A stretch of DNA of 64,000 nt from Chrysomallon squamiferum (Eukaryota; Mollusca; Gastropoda; Neomphalida; Peltospiridae), in contig CM022672.1 in NCBI GenBank assembly GCA_012295275.1, forward strand, positions 30,759,527-30,823,526, in the 5' to 3' direction. A program made the position numbers and the translations under genes. How positions within the stretch are numbered: the first letter of the stretch is position 1; every line of letters begins with the position of its first letter. This document shows positions 53,292 through 64,000 of this stretch, piece after piece. The notes under the pieces were generated by a model. The model saw only the letters and a list, made by a program, of their open reading frames with translations. It had not been told where the DNA came from and did not search any database.

Positions 53292-56200
53292 ATGATGGCA
53301 GTGTATACACAAATAAATAAAGAAATAAACAACCCATTCTACCTGACAAAATTGTTAATAATGAATAACAAATCTCTAAGTAAAGTTCGAGCTTACTTAT
53401 ACGTCATGCCAGTTCCTTTCCTCTTTATTATGACGTCATGTGACGTCACGTCTCTTAGAAATAGTTTTAAACAGAGATTACACAGTGTAACTTACATTAA
53501 TAATTTATTTACTGAACTTGCTTACTTACTAACGCTATTAATACTACCAGTATGTACCGCTGTGAACCTGGATAAGTAATAACTGTACTTTACTTGCTTT
53601 TCTACTTCTGCCTGCTTGAATGTGTTCATACTGACAGTCAAAACTAAACTATGGTGTTGTTAGGAAATGTTAAGGCCCGTCGCTAAGAATAAGGTAGTAT
53701 TTTATTTATGAAATATTCAGCATCTTTTTATTTCAGTTGATAAGTTATATCTTTCGTACTTCTAGTTCAGTACCATACAGATAACAGTAGAAGAAACTCG
53801 CTATATTTTAGTATACTCATATTCTGTTAACAAGGAGTAAGGGTTGTTTTTGTATGCATATGTCCAAAGATATGACGTCACAAACCACAGACCTTAGAAA
53901 ATAGTTATAACTGCTGGCATGAACGGGAAAAAATACTCCTTAAAGATACGCTGTTGAGATTATATCTTAGTAAGAGAGAGGAGTAAACAGACCAGTAGGC
54001 ACAGACCCACGATTTTTTTATTTCTTATTTCATTTCTCTTTATTTTTTTTTTTTTTTTTTGTATTATTATTTTTCAATTTCGCTAACTGATCCTGGTACA
54101 GATAAACCTTAAAGATTTTTTTTTATTTCTTTTTATTATGTTATGTGAAAGTACACATACGCGCATACACACTGACAGACACACACACACACACACTTAT
54201 ATCGATACATACATTCATACATAAATACATTCATACATAAATACATTCATACATATACACATACATATATACATACATACAAATACAACTACAAACGGTA
54301 CAATTTGGTATTTAGCACAGTGAGAGTTTCAAACGACGCCACTGTTTCTTATCCACTGAGCACTTTCTGTTAAACTGGACTGGTATCTTTGATATGTGCT
54401 TGTGGTAAGTTTATCTGTAAGATGGGCGTCTGATATTTACCCAGGGGTGTAATTTCAGCGGTTGCCATAGGCGCTGTTTTCCATGGATACCGTTCACCAA
54501 CATGGATCTAAAATCAGCTGACTCGGTTAAAACATCGGATGTTCAGCTGGACAGAAATGTGTGAATAATTCACTAAGTCACTAATTCACTAATCCAGGCA
54601 GTGCGAGCACCACAGGCGAGTTTAACCATAGATTACCATGATTAAAACACTAACATAGATCGCTAATCCTAAAAATACCAATGACTGCTAATCCTGAAAG
54701 GTTAACAACCGAAAATACAGCTATGTCGATAATATGTCTGTACCGATAATACACTATTCCAAACCAGAGTAAGCCTACCCTGGGTATGCGTTCTCTGCAT
54801 ACCTTGTATTCTAGTTAAATGGTTTCCAATCAACAAAATAAAATTAAAAAAATAAATAAATAACCTTTAGATTAATATTAATTGCTAATAGGAAATGTGC
54901 CTGGCCTTCTTCATACATCTTATTCTATATTTTTTTCAAAAACTGTTAGTCTCTAATTTGTATTTTGGTATGTAGGTCTCTCTTAAATTAATGGTATAAG
55001 TCTTTATTTTATTTTATTTAATTTTTTAATTTAGCTTTTTATTGTTTAGCTTTAGCTTATTTATTTGCTATCTTTATTATTAAATCTCTCGAGTTTCGTG
55101 TCAATGGTGATGTAATGTGCGATTCAAGATGTGTAAATAGATAAAATACATATTTGTGTACATAGACCACAATGGTTGCATTTCCAAGAAGAAAAAGTAA
55201 TAAAAAAGATGATGATGAAAACGACAAAAAAAAAAAAAAAAAAAAAAAAAACAAACAAACATCGTACGCAGATCAAAATGAAGAAAAAAGCAACACTAAT
55301 AATTAGATGAAAAAGGAGAAAAAAACAGAAGAAAAGAAAGGTCACGCATTAACAAAATAATCATTAAAACAGGAAAGGAGAAAAAATCGAAAGAGAAATA
55401 AAAAAAAATAATAAAAAAAATGAACATTAGAAACTAAGTAAAGAAGGGAAAAAAATTATAAAAAAAAAAAAAAGGTGAAGAAAAAAAGGGGGGAAAAAAA
55501 GACAGAAAAGGAAGGAAAAAAATAAAGCAGATCGAATGTCAGTCTGGTATTAAATCTCGACTGAACAAGACTGTGGCATTTATGTTAGTGAAACGGAAGT
55601 GTTTAAATCAATCACTGTTCGTGTTAAGCTACGCGCCAATTTAGATCACGTACGTTTCTGCCAGAGAACTGACGTAAACCGCCGACTGTTTCTAATGACC
55701 GACGGAAATTACCGAACAGTGAACACGAACGTGTTGTTATTTATAACGTTGTGTTCTGATTTTGTATGTACAATTACTGCTGCTGCTATTACTACTACTA
55801 CTAGTACTACTACTTAATATGCTAATGCATATAGTATTACTAATTCTAGTTTTACCATTTTTATTGTTATGTTTTTAACAAAAACAATAATAAAAAAAAA
55901 GAAGTAAATAAATAGATAATGATAATAACAACAACAACAATAACATCCATAAAATAAATAAAAGGTGTATAACATACTAAAAAAAAAACAAAAAAAAAAT
56001 TAAGAATTAAAACTTGAAAGAAGAAAAAAAGAAAAAAAAAGAATCTTAATTTTTCTCTTGATGTTCCTAATACGTAAACTACTATTATAAATTAATAACT
56101 GCTTCTTTGTTTTCTGTACTGTTATATTCACAATATTTTTCTTTCCTTCACGGTAGTTGATTTCTGCTGTAAATGTGTTCCGCTTAGACACAATTGTCTG

Positions 56201-57326
56201 TAACGTAATCGTTGATTTAACACCAGACGCCAGTCGATTACGCCATTATGACACATCGCATCAAGCAATTATACGTTTCTCTGACCGAGGCGCGAAAATT
56301 GATCAATACTTCTTATGCATATTACAGTTTTCACAGACACATTAGGCGGCAACAATTTTCCACTCTCTTTTATTTTTATTTTAGCTTGTATTTCATTTCT
56401 TGTGCATAATGCGCTTTTCTCAGACGCACATTATCCATTAACCGGTAAAGCTATTATTATTTTTATTCTTATTTTTATTCGGATTAATATTTCTTATTAT
56501 TTTCGTGTGTAAAATTTTTATTTTTTATTTTTTAATTTTATTTCCTTCTCAAAGTCGGCGAATTGGATCTAGAGAATTAGGTACGAGTTAAGAAAGTAAG
56601 TGAAGTCTTTGAATCCATCAGAAGGCGTTTTAAGTTTAAAAACAAAAAATATATAACGAGATTTAGAGAGCGTCTTTGTAAACAGGTTTTTGTCGTTTGC
56701 TGATCAAAGCTAACACGCTGAAAGTTGTAAAAATAGTACTATTGTAAACGTGATCCTGGAAAGAAAACAAAACTAAATATAGTGCATTAGTCCTGATAAT
56801 AAAGGAATTTGTGACGTCTTTACAGTTTTGTGTGACGTCATTTCGCGTGTCTCTTTCATTTCCAACCTCTCCGGATTATTTTGACAGTCCTTAACAGTCC
56901 AAATATAGGATTTAAAAACGTAAGGATTCGATGATCTGTGGTGTATTCATTTTGAATAGCAAAAAGAAAAGAAAAGAAAAGTATTGTTTATCCACATTCC
57001 CACGGCACATTATGGCCTTTGGTAAACAAGTCAGGTTGCTGATAGGAACGGTTAAAAACAACAACAATAAAGGGTGATTTCAGACAAATGTTTTATACAA
57101 CTTCAAATGTGGCGTGCTTCAGAATAGCTCGCTCTGATTAGCACGTTAATTGTTTGTCTTTTTTTCTTTTCTGTTCTGTACAATACCATTGTGGAACAAC
57201 CGGCTTCTACGATACCTCATCGTATTACACAGGTTATAACAGGATATAATATTTGGATGTTATGGATTATATATTCCTGTATATGAAACTGTGACCTTTT
57301 TTTTTTTTTTTTTTTTTTAAGTTTAT

Positions 57327-57369
<43 letters not shown>

Positions 57370-57899
57370 TTATTTTTTTATTTATTCTTCGTCATTTGAC
57401 AAAGACTGGCAGATATCTTTCTTTCTCCAGCTCTTTCTTTTGTTTGATCTGTTTTTAGATCCTCATATTACTGAAATTAATTGCATGAAGCCTATACAAA
57501 CTTTAAAAAGAAACCTCAACATGGTTAATATAATTTTGTATGTCAAAGTATCTGTATAAAACTTGTGTATGATACTGCAAGACAGTGAATCAAGGCTCCT
57601 CAACCTGTAGATGATCTGGAGATAATTAAAAACATTTTACAAAAAAAAAAAAATGGAGAACAACTCGGAAAATTTGAAAAAGAAGGAAATGTTTCCTGAA
57701 GGGCACAGGTCATACGGCACACATAAAAATAACACTAGAAAGCTTTGATTCATAAATAGTAATAGAACAGACGGCATACATAAATATAACTCAGAAAGGT
57801 TTGGCACATAAAGTGTCATCCAGACAGAACAAATAACGAGAAGAGCGGTGAAAACCGCGCGCGGGCAGTGAAGACAAAAAGCAGTAAAGTGTATTACCA
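53292..57899. other. Putative long intron between the inverted copies, first part
   Basis: AT-rich. Contains four TGACGTCA sites (53431, 53441, 53873, 56833), CATA/ACAC tracts near 54170-54290, A-rich runs 55225-55530 and poly-T 57298-57368. A tRNA-like motif on the - strand (GTGCTCAGTGGATAAG, 54349-54364; GTTTGAAACTCTC, 54322-54334) may be a decayed SINE. A two-copy repeat of about 70 bases (CATAAAWATAAC..AGAAAG) lies at 57705-57830. The 56160-56340 block is less repetitive, but no exon could be defined. Confidence 0.4.
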
Positions 57900-58480
57900 G
57901 ACAGACGTGAATTACCGACGGCTTCGTGAACGCGACTGACCAGCACAATTCGTGAATCCAGTCTCGCGATAAAACGACCGAAATCAATTGTCTCTAATCC
58001 TCAGTCGTCCAGTCCACAAAACCCCGCTAATTACAAAGCACAATCACATCGATCTGCGGCTAAGACAAAGTCAATTTGTCCTAATTACTCCGTGAGAATT
58101 GGATAAACACTTCAGCGAGAGCGTGCATGGAGAGAAAACGTAGAATTATTATTATTATTATTAATATTATTAATATTATTCTCCCATTTTTTTTTTTTTT
58201 TTTTTTTCGTATACATTTTTTTTTTTGTTTTTTATCAATATCTTCGGTTGATAATGATGAATGTTTATAGTAAATTGGCCTAATTACATTGTTGGGGTTC
58301 CCCGCTGAATCAAAGTGATGTGTCGTTAAGCGCCGGATAATGGGGACTATTTACAATTTCGTGAAATTACCAGCGCGTGTTTGCTGTGCAGCAAATTGCC
58401 CCATTAATAACGAAGATAACGGGTTTTGAAAACATTGCTTATCGTTAATGAAAAATTATTTTACCACCATTGTCACAAAC
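57900..58480. promoter_or_regulatory. Candidate conserved non-coding element / enhancer
   Basis: A block nearly free of simple repeats except for T/ATT runs at 58145-58240, with more even base composition than its flanks. CTAATTAC occurs three times (58027-58034, 58081-58088, 58280-58287), along with further ATTA cores. There is no sustained open frame. The enhancer reading is inference from composition and motif clustering. Confidence 0.35.
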
Positions 58481-58686
58481 AACAAGAGATGTCTTGTGGT
58501 TTTTTTTTTTTCAAAATATCTCCTGATTGAAAACATTTTTCATTGAAGTTAATTTTTCTTTCAAACAAACGAGGCGACTCGAAGAACATGGACGCTAGGA
58601 AGAATTAAAACCAACACTGAAAGAGTGGCAGTCCTCCTTAGATTGAAATTACGTTCGACTGTATACATAATTAACTTATTTAATAC

Positions 58687-58689
<3 letters not shown>

Positions 58690-58723
<34 letters not shown>

Positions 58724-58728
58724 CATTA

Positions 58729-58787
<59 letters not shown>
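58690..58787. repeat. (TA)n microsatellite
   Basis: TA dinucleotide run of about 90 bases with a short ACAT interruption. Confidence 0.95.
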
Positions 58788-58792
<5 letters not shown>

Positions 58793-59339
58793 TTTTTAAA
58801 ATTATTATTTCCTTTATCTTTTATTTTTTGTTAGTTAATTTTCTATATCCCTATAATCCATCATAATCATACAGTTTGTAAGCGAGAAAATTATCAATGA
58901 GTTCTTTCTTTGCTTGCGTTATTAAACTGTCACTGAAGTTAATACATCTGACACACACAGTTCTGTGTAATAAATTACACGAAACTAAACGTATTTAATA
59001 TCGTGTGTAATTCTTCAACAGTGTCAGATACCGAGTTAATTGGGTCTCCTGGTGACAAGGAGTCTGCATAGACTGAGTTTACTCATTTGTTTCAAAACAC
59101 AGTCTGTCGTGTGTCTGTCTGTACAGCTCTGATGAGAAAGATATTTGAAAATGGTTTAATTGTAAAGGCGGTTCGCTTTGCACCTCCTGAAGTTCGATTG
59201 CTACGTTTCTGACAGACTCCACGATTTAAAACTTGGGAATAGTTAGAGAGGTGGATTGTGGGTATAATGCTTATATGTATGTATCTGTCTATCTATCCAA
59301 CTATCTATATATGTGTGTGTGTACTAAAGTTATACTATT

Positions 59340-59454
59340 CAATTAATTTCTTGTCATCATAATAATTGTTATGTGGGCTGTTCTATAATCCATCTTTGAA
59401 CAATTGGTCCAGTCTTGTATATCTCTATCTATGTATATATCTGTCCACAACAAA

Positions 59455-59505
<51 letters not shown>

Positions 59506-59720
59506 TATAACGATTATATCCATTTCATTTTTTGTCACAGCTGTTAAATTGGATGTTCTGTAATCCACATTTGAACAGTTAGTTTAGTCTTGTGTGTATG
59601 TAAGTGTGTTTACTACACATATAATCACATACTATAATTCTATCCATTTTATTTCTTGCGATTATAACAGTTGGCTGTTCTATAATCCACATTTCATCAA
59701 TTAGTCTAATATAATGATAT
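59340..59720 (+). repeat. Three diverged copies of a repeat of 126-170 bases
   Basis: GGCTGTTCTATAATCCA..TTTGAACAATTGGTCCAGTCTTGT occurs near 59376, 59551 and 59671. Each copy is preceded by CATTT(C/T)ATTTYTTG-like sequence. A (CA)n run (59459-59502) sits inside the first interval. Confidence 0.75.
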
Positions 59721-60617
59721 ACCATAGCTAATTCCATTTTATTTCTTGTCATCATCATCATTCCTTCGTTTATCAGAAACAGACTTAATTCTTGTGTGAC
59801 GTTTCACCAGAGACAGACACCGAGTTACCTGATACAAGGTTTTCACAGCAGTCTGGTTTTCTAAGTTAGCAGTGTAACGTGATCTTCCACGAACGTTAGG
59901 TTACCGCCAGAACGACATTTGAAAACTTGAGTTTCCAGTTTTAATGGCGAATCTTGAATTAATGGTTTTAACATCACATTCCTTGACGTTTTTAGTTTAC
60001 CGCGCTCAGATGCAGATAGGTCGAAACAGACGATGATGATTCAGGCTGAAGATTATTTCTTTGAAAGGAAACTTGACCTCTGACCTGCTAGCATCGATTG
60101 TTGTAAATGTGTTATTTGTGTGATATAAAGTTACATTGTGATTCTGACATGAATTAATTTTCCCTTTCCATGGTTTATATCGAAGATCATAATTTCTTGT
60201 TACTTCATTTTTATTTTATTTTTTTTATTTTTAATTTTCCTTTCCCCTGTTTTGTGTCTACATTTTAAAAATTATATAGTCTTCCTTTTAAATCTTCCCT
60301 TCCTTTGCTTTGTGTTTTTATGGTTTTAGGGTTATCTCTTTTTTTTTAACCCTGGTTCTGACTAATGTTATAATACATACTAATGCAGTTATTGTTATTA
60401 TCATTTTTTATTTTTTATTTTATTTTGTTTTATTTTACTTTATTTTATTTTGAACATAACATATTCTCGTTAAAACAGAAAAGTCAAATTTTATAGAGAG
60501 AGCAGTAAGACTAAAACAAAGAAACTAAAACATTTGAAACAGAAACCTCTACTAGATTTACAGTGGATAGACAAACGTTAATGCAGTGTTTTATACATTT
60601 ACATGCAAACATGAAGA

Positions 60618-61162
60618 AAGGTCAGATTATGTAGACGAGTGGACAGAGGCAAATGAAGAAACTGAACATTTGAAACAGACAGAAACTCCTACCACATTCA
60701 ACACTTGAAACAGAAACACTTACTGTAACACTTGAAACAGAAACACTTACTGTAACACTTGAAACAGAAACACTTACTGTAACACTTGAAACAGAAACAC
60801 TTACTGTAACACTTGAAACAGAAACACTTACTGTAACACTTGAAACAGAAACATTTACTGTAACACTTGAAACAGAAACATTTACTGTAACACTTGAAAC
60901 AGAACTACTTACTGTAACACTTGAAACAGAAACATTTACTGTAACACTTGAAACAGAAATAATTACTGTAACACTTGAAACAGAAATACTTTCTAGTATG
61001 CACAAATTCTTAAAGATCTCTGCACACACAAAGAACAACACGTAAGTATATACACACACACACACATCCACACACACACTTGCAGTGTTTATAAACATAC
61101 TTTCACTGACACTGTCTTAACATCTCAGACTTCAGTGTTATAATGGGTCCTGTGATTATGCT

Positions 61163-61213
<51 letters not shown>
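60618..61213 (-). repeat. Copy B, inverted relative to copy A, eleven 27-bp units
   Basis: On the - strand it has the same order as copy A: GA run (61166-61213), shared segment, GT-rich stretch, then eleven 27-base units (60690-60990) and the same end ...CTGACCTT. The two copies keep the same open frame, including a common C-terminal string ECGRSFCLFQ and FSFFICLCPL. Homology ends just past CTGACCTT in both, which defines one element boundary. Confidence 0.9.
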
Positions 61214-61219
<6 letters not shown>

Positions 61220-62536
61220 ACACACACAAATTCAAATTACAGATGAAGAATATTGATATTTTTGAAAATAAATATCTGCATATTAAAACAAGATCTCATT
61301 TATGACGATGAACGAACGAACAAATGATAACAGATGTTTTATTAAACCACTGTTTCTTTATTTTATTTATTTGTTTATTTACTTATATATAATTATTGTG
61401 TGTGTGTGTGTGTGTGTGTGGTGTATATATATGTATAATTATTATTTTTTTGATTTTTATATCACGATCATATCTTAGAAAAGTCACAGCTAATACTCCA
61501 TACATTATTCAACAGCACGATACGTTTATTATTTTTTTTGCCTAATATTAGATTGCAAGTATACATCTTAACTTTTGATGACGTCACATGTATCACTGTA
61601 GGTGAAACAATCTAATGACGTATTGTTCTTCTTCGGGCGATCATTAAATAAGAGAACAGCAGCCCGTTTCACTTAGCACATCGAAGTAGAGTTTGAACTA
61701 AAGCTACCTTATTGCTAATCTACGTTCTTGTACAGAAGATTATTTACATGTAAGACATAAGGTAAAGGACTCTTATTCTCTCTTTCTTCTGTGTTCAGAT
61801 TAAAGGCAAACGCTGAGAAGTACTGGGTAATATATTCTGTACTATACTGGGTTATATATTAACTATATTGTTGTGCTGCGGGTGAAACAAGACACGCGGT
61901 CAAGTTAATATTGTTTTCCAGAATTTTAATAAACTGGAGTGAGACGCCATGACACGTCAACAGATCACGTGACTAACTAATTCGTAATATGTATACAACG
62001 ATTTCCTTCAGGAATTTATGTGTGATTTGTAACAGTGTGTTTAATTTTTATTGTTTAAAAGTAAAGTTTTGTAATTTTTTAACAAGTTAAGAATCGTTTT
62101 TATGCTTACTGTTAAATTATAGTTTATTAGCAACTATATAGTTATACAGCAATTTGATCAACTTTCAACAAACTATTTGAATACTCTAAAAGGCTGTGCC
62201 ATAGACTGGAATGCATATACCACTGCTTTTGCAGTATACCCATAGTGGGACATTGGTTAGAACGGGAATTAATTAATAACTGAGGTAGACGTTTTCTGTT
62301 GATACAAATTATAATGTTTAACGATATTTGTAGATTGTATGTGATTTAGTAATATGTGTGTATGTACGTATATATATATATATATATATAATGAAAGTAT
62401 GTATTATATGTATTTGTGTATGTACGTATGTATGTATTTTATATAATGTTTGTGTATATACATGTCTGTGTGTGTATATATATATACATGTAAGTATGTA
62501 TATATGTATGTGTGTATGTATGTATGTATGTATATA
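61214..62536. other. Unassigned AT-rich sequence
   Basis: A TGACGTCA site at 61579-61586, (GT)n near 61396-61420, and TATG/TATA microsatellites at 62355-62535. No gene or structural RNA recognised. Confidence 0.5.
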
Positions 62537-63041
62537 CAGTATTCCCTCGCTATTCGCGGGGGTTACGTTCTTTACCCCCCCCCCCGCGAATAGCGAAAAA
62601 CCGCGAATATTGGATGCAGTTTTAAAACGTCTATTATGAGATTATATACGGTACTAAATGCTTCCCAAACACTTTCTAAAGACACTCTTACTCATTAATA
62701 CAGTAATGATGTAGTAATATTGCATGCAGTTATGTATTTCACTAATGTAGTAATGATAATGTGAACACATTTTAATTTTGTACTGAAACAATATTTTAAT
62801 CAGAAAGAAACGTAAGTACAGGAGGACAGTAACACCGCATAGCATAGTTACCCATACAGTATTACTGTACCGTAAAGTCATTTTCTATGCGTACAACATA
62901 TGTATTAGAATTGAGCATTTGTTTTTATGACGTTATGACGCTAGCCTGGTATACCAGCATACGATGCGATAGGGTTAAGAGCCTAACCCGCGAATATGCG
63001 GGGCCGCGAATGGGGAACCGCGAACAGGTGAGGGTATACTG
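62537..63041. mobile_element. Short non-autonomous Tigger/pogo-type element
   Basis: Starts CAGTATTCCCTCGCTATTCG and ends with its inverted counterpart (GGTGAGGGTATACTG). Flanked by TA (62535-62536 and 63042-63043). Paired GCGAATA/CGCGAA motifs lie near both ends, with a C run at 62575-62584. About 505 bases with no transposase remains. Confidence 0.8.
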
Positions 63042-63043
63042 TA

Positions 63044-64000
63044 TATGCGCATGCATTCATGTACCTATGTATATAAGCATGAATACACGTATGTATGAAA
63101 GTGTATGTATTTCGTAATTCCAAGCAAATTCTGCTGTTATACTATCCTGTTTCCAAACTGTTGACTGTCTTACTTTCAACACTTAGCACAAGTCTGTAGA
63201 ACAGTTAGTACATGATCACAGGATGTTTTTGTTTTTCATTACACAGAGAATTAGGTTGAGACAGTCTGACCTGGGCAATCTGCCCAGCACGTGTTATCAT
63301 AGCAGCATACATATCTCTACTTTATATCAAGTATTAGATTAAATATCTCTCTCTCTCTCTCTTTCTCTTTGCACATTTACACCCCACACACAGACACACA
63401 CGCACACGCACACACACTCATATACATACATATATACTACATACAAGGACGATTATTAACCGGTAAATCCGATTATAAACTCAAACGTTAAGCATTTCTA
63501 AAAGTTAAAAATATAATTTATTTTGATTTCTTAAGCAAGAGTAGCCATTTGCATTGCTCATTTTCTCCACTTCCTTAAAAAGTTTCATTCCGGTCTTAGT
63601 TTAAATCTTTATTTCGCATTTACAACGCATAGTAATAGATAAAAATAAGCTATACGCTTCTTTTATAAAAGTTTCATTCTGGTTTTAATTTAAATAGAAA
63701 TACATTCCATTTATAACGCGTAGCAAGAGAGGAAATATGCTAAAACTTGATTCAAAATAACATTTAAAAAAGATAAAAACAATAACACCCCATCAATAAC
63801 AATCCTTCATTACGAGTTCATCAAAACACGTTCCGTCGTTTCGACTCATCCCACCTCGAGAATCTCGTAAAAACGTAATCAATCTGGAATCACGAAATAT
63901 CATTTTCTCGTCACCATTTTGCATCATTTATTCACGTTACACCGTTCAGAAAGAAAGTTTTGTTTGCTGCATTTCTTAAATTCCATCTGATTGCCTAGTA
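63044..64000. other. Window end, no gene seen
   Basis: CT and CA short runs at 63346-63420, otherwise AT-rich unique sequence. Two similar lines (AAAAGTTTCATTCYGGTYTTA at about 63580 and 63668) form a short two-copy repeat of about 90 bases. Confidence 0.5.

Noticed and set aside
57637-57987. 116-residue Cys/Leu-rich frame on the - strand
   Set aside because: No start or splice context and no recognisable motif. It overlaps a short tandem repeat at 57705-57830.
60690-60990. CRISPR-like regular array
   Set aside because: The 27-base units are contiguous with no spacers, and the genome is eukaryotic. It is a minisatellite.

Overview
This is an AT-rich, intron-rich animal genome fragment. No prokaryotic gene structure is present. 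Short exons sit between introns crowded with microsatellites (GA/CT, CA/GT, AT, TTTA, AAT/AGT), minisatellites and decayed DNA transposons. The gene content (a major vault protein, a CK2 beta subunit and a POLE3-type histone-fold protein) and this repeat style fit a marine invertebrate. A mollusc or other lophotrochozoan is my guess; the sequence does not prove it.

Layout. (1) 1894-19159, + strand: major vault protein (MVP), 27 coding exons, about 862 aa. All junctions keep frame except exon 8 to exon 9, where one extra base is present. (2) 22165-30916, - strand: casein kinase 2 regulatory subunit beta (CSNK2B), six coding positions. The third position exists as two alternative exons, 28669-28781 and 26221-26336. 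Splice phase requires that exactly one be used. (3) 33082-39979, + strand: POLE3/CHRAC17-like histone-fold protein in four exons with a long acidic tail. Its second intron carries a dead Mutator-like transposase gene invaded by a hAT-type fragment. (4) 39980-49540: gene-poor DNA with a deleted Tigger element (42181-42944). (5) 49541-49610: a probable first coding exon encoding a signal peptide, ending with a phase-1 donor; its partner exons are not visible. (6) 49611-64000: simple repeats, a pair of inverted 27-bp-unit repeat elements, a short Tigger/pogo-type element (62537-63041), and one unusually non-repetitive block (57900-58480) with repeated homeodomain-like sites.

MVP and CSNK2B converge tail to tail. 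CSNK2B and POLE3 diverge head to head from 30917-33081. The three genes serve different cell functions (vault particle, kinase holoenzyme, chromatin/DNA polymerase epsilon), so no joint pathway is implied.

The two most striking signals are the mutually exclusive CSNK2B exons, and a recurrent pattern in which tandem duplications in MVP and CSNK2B begin exactly at a splice junction and so copy the donor or acceptor into the intron (seven cases).
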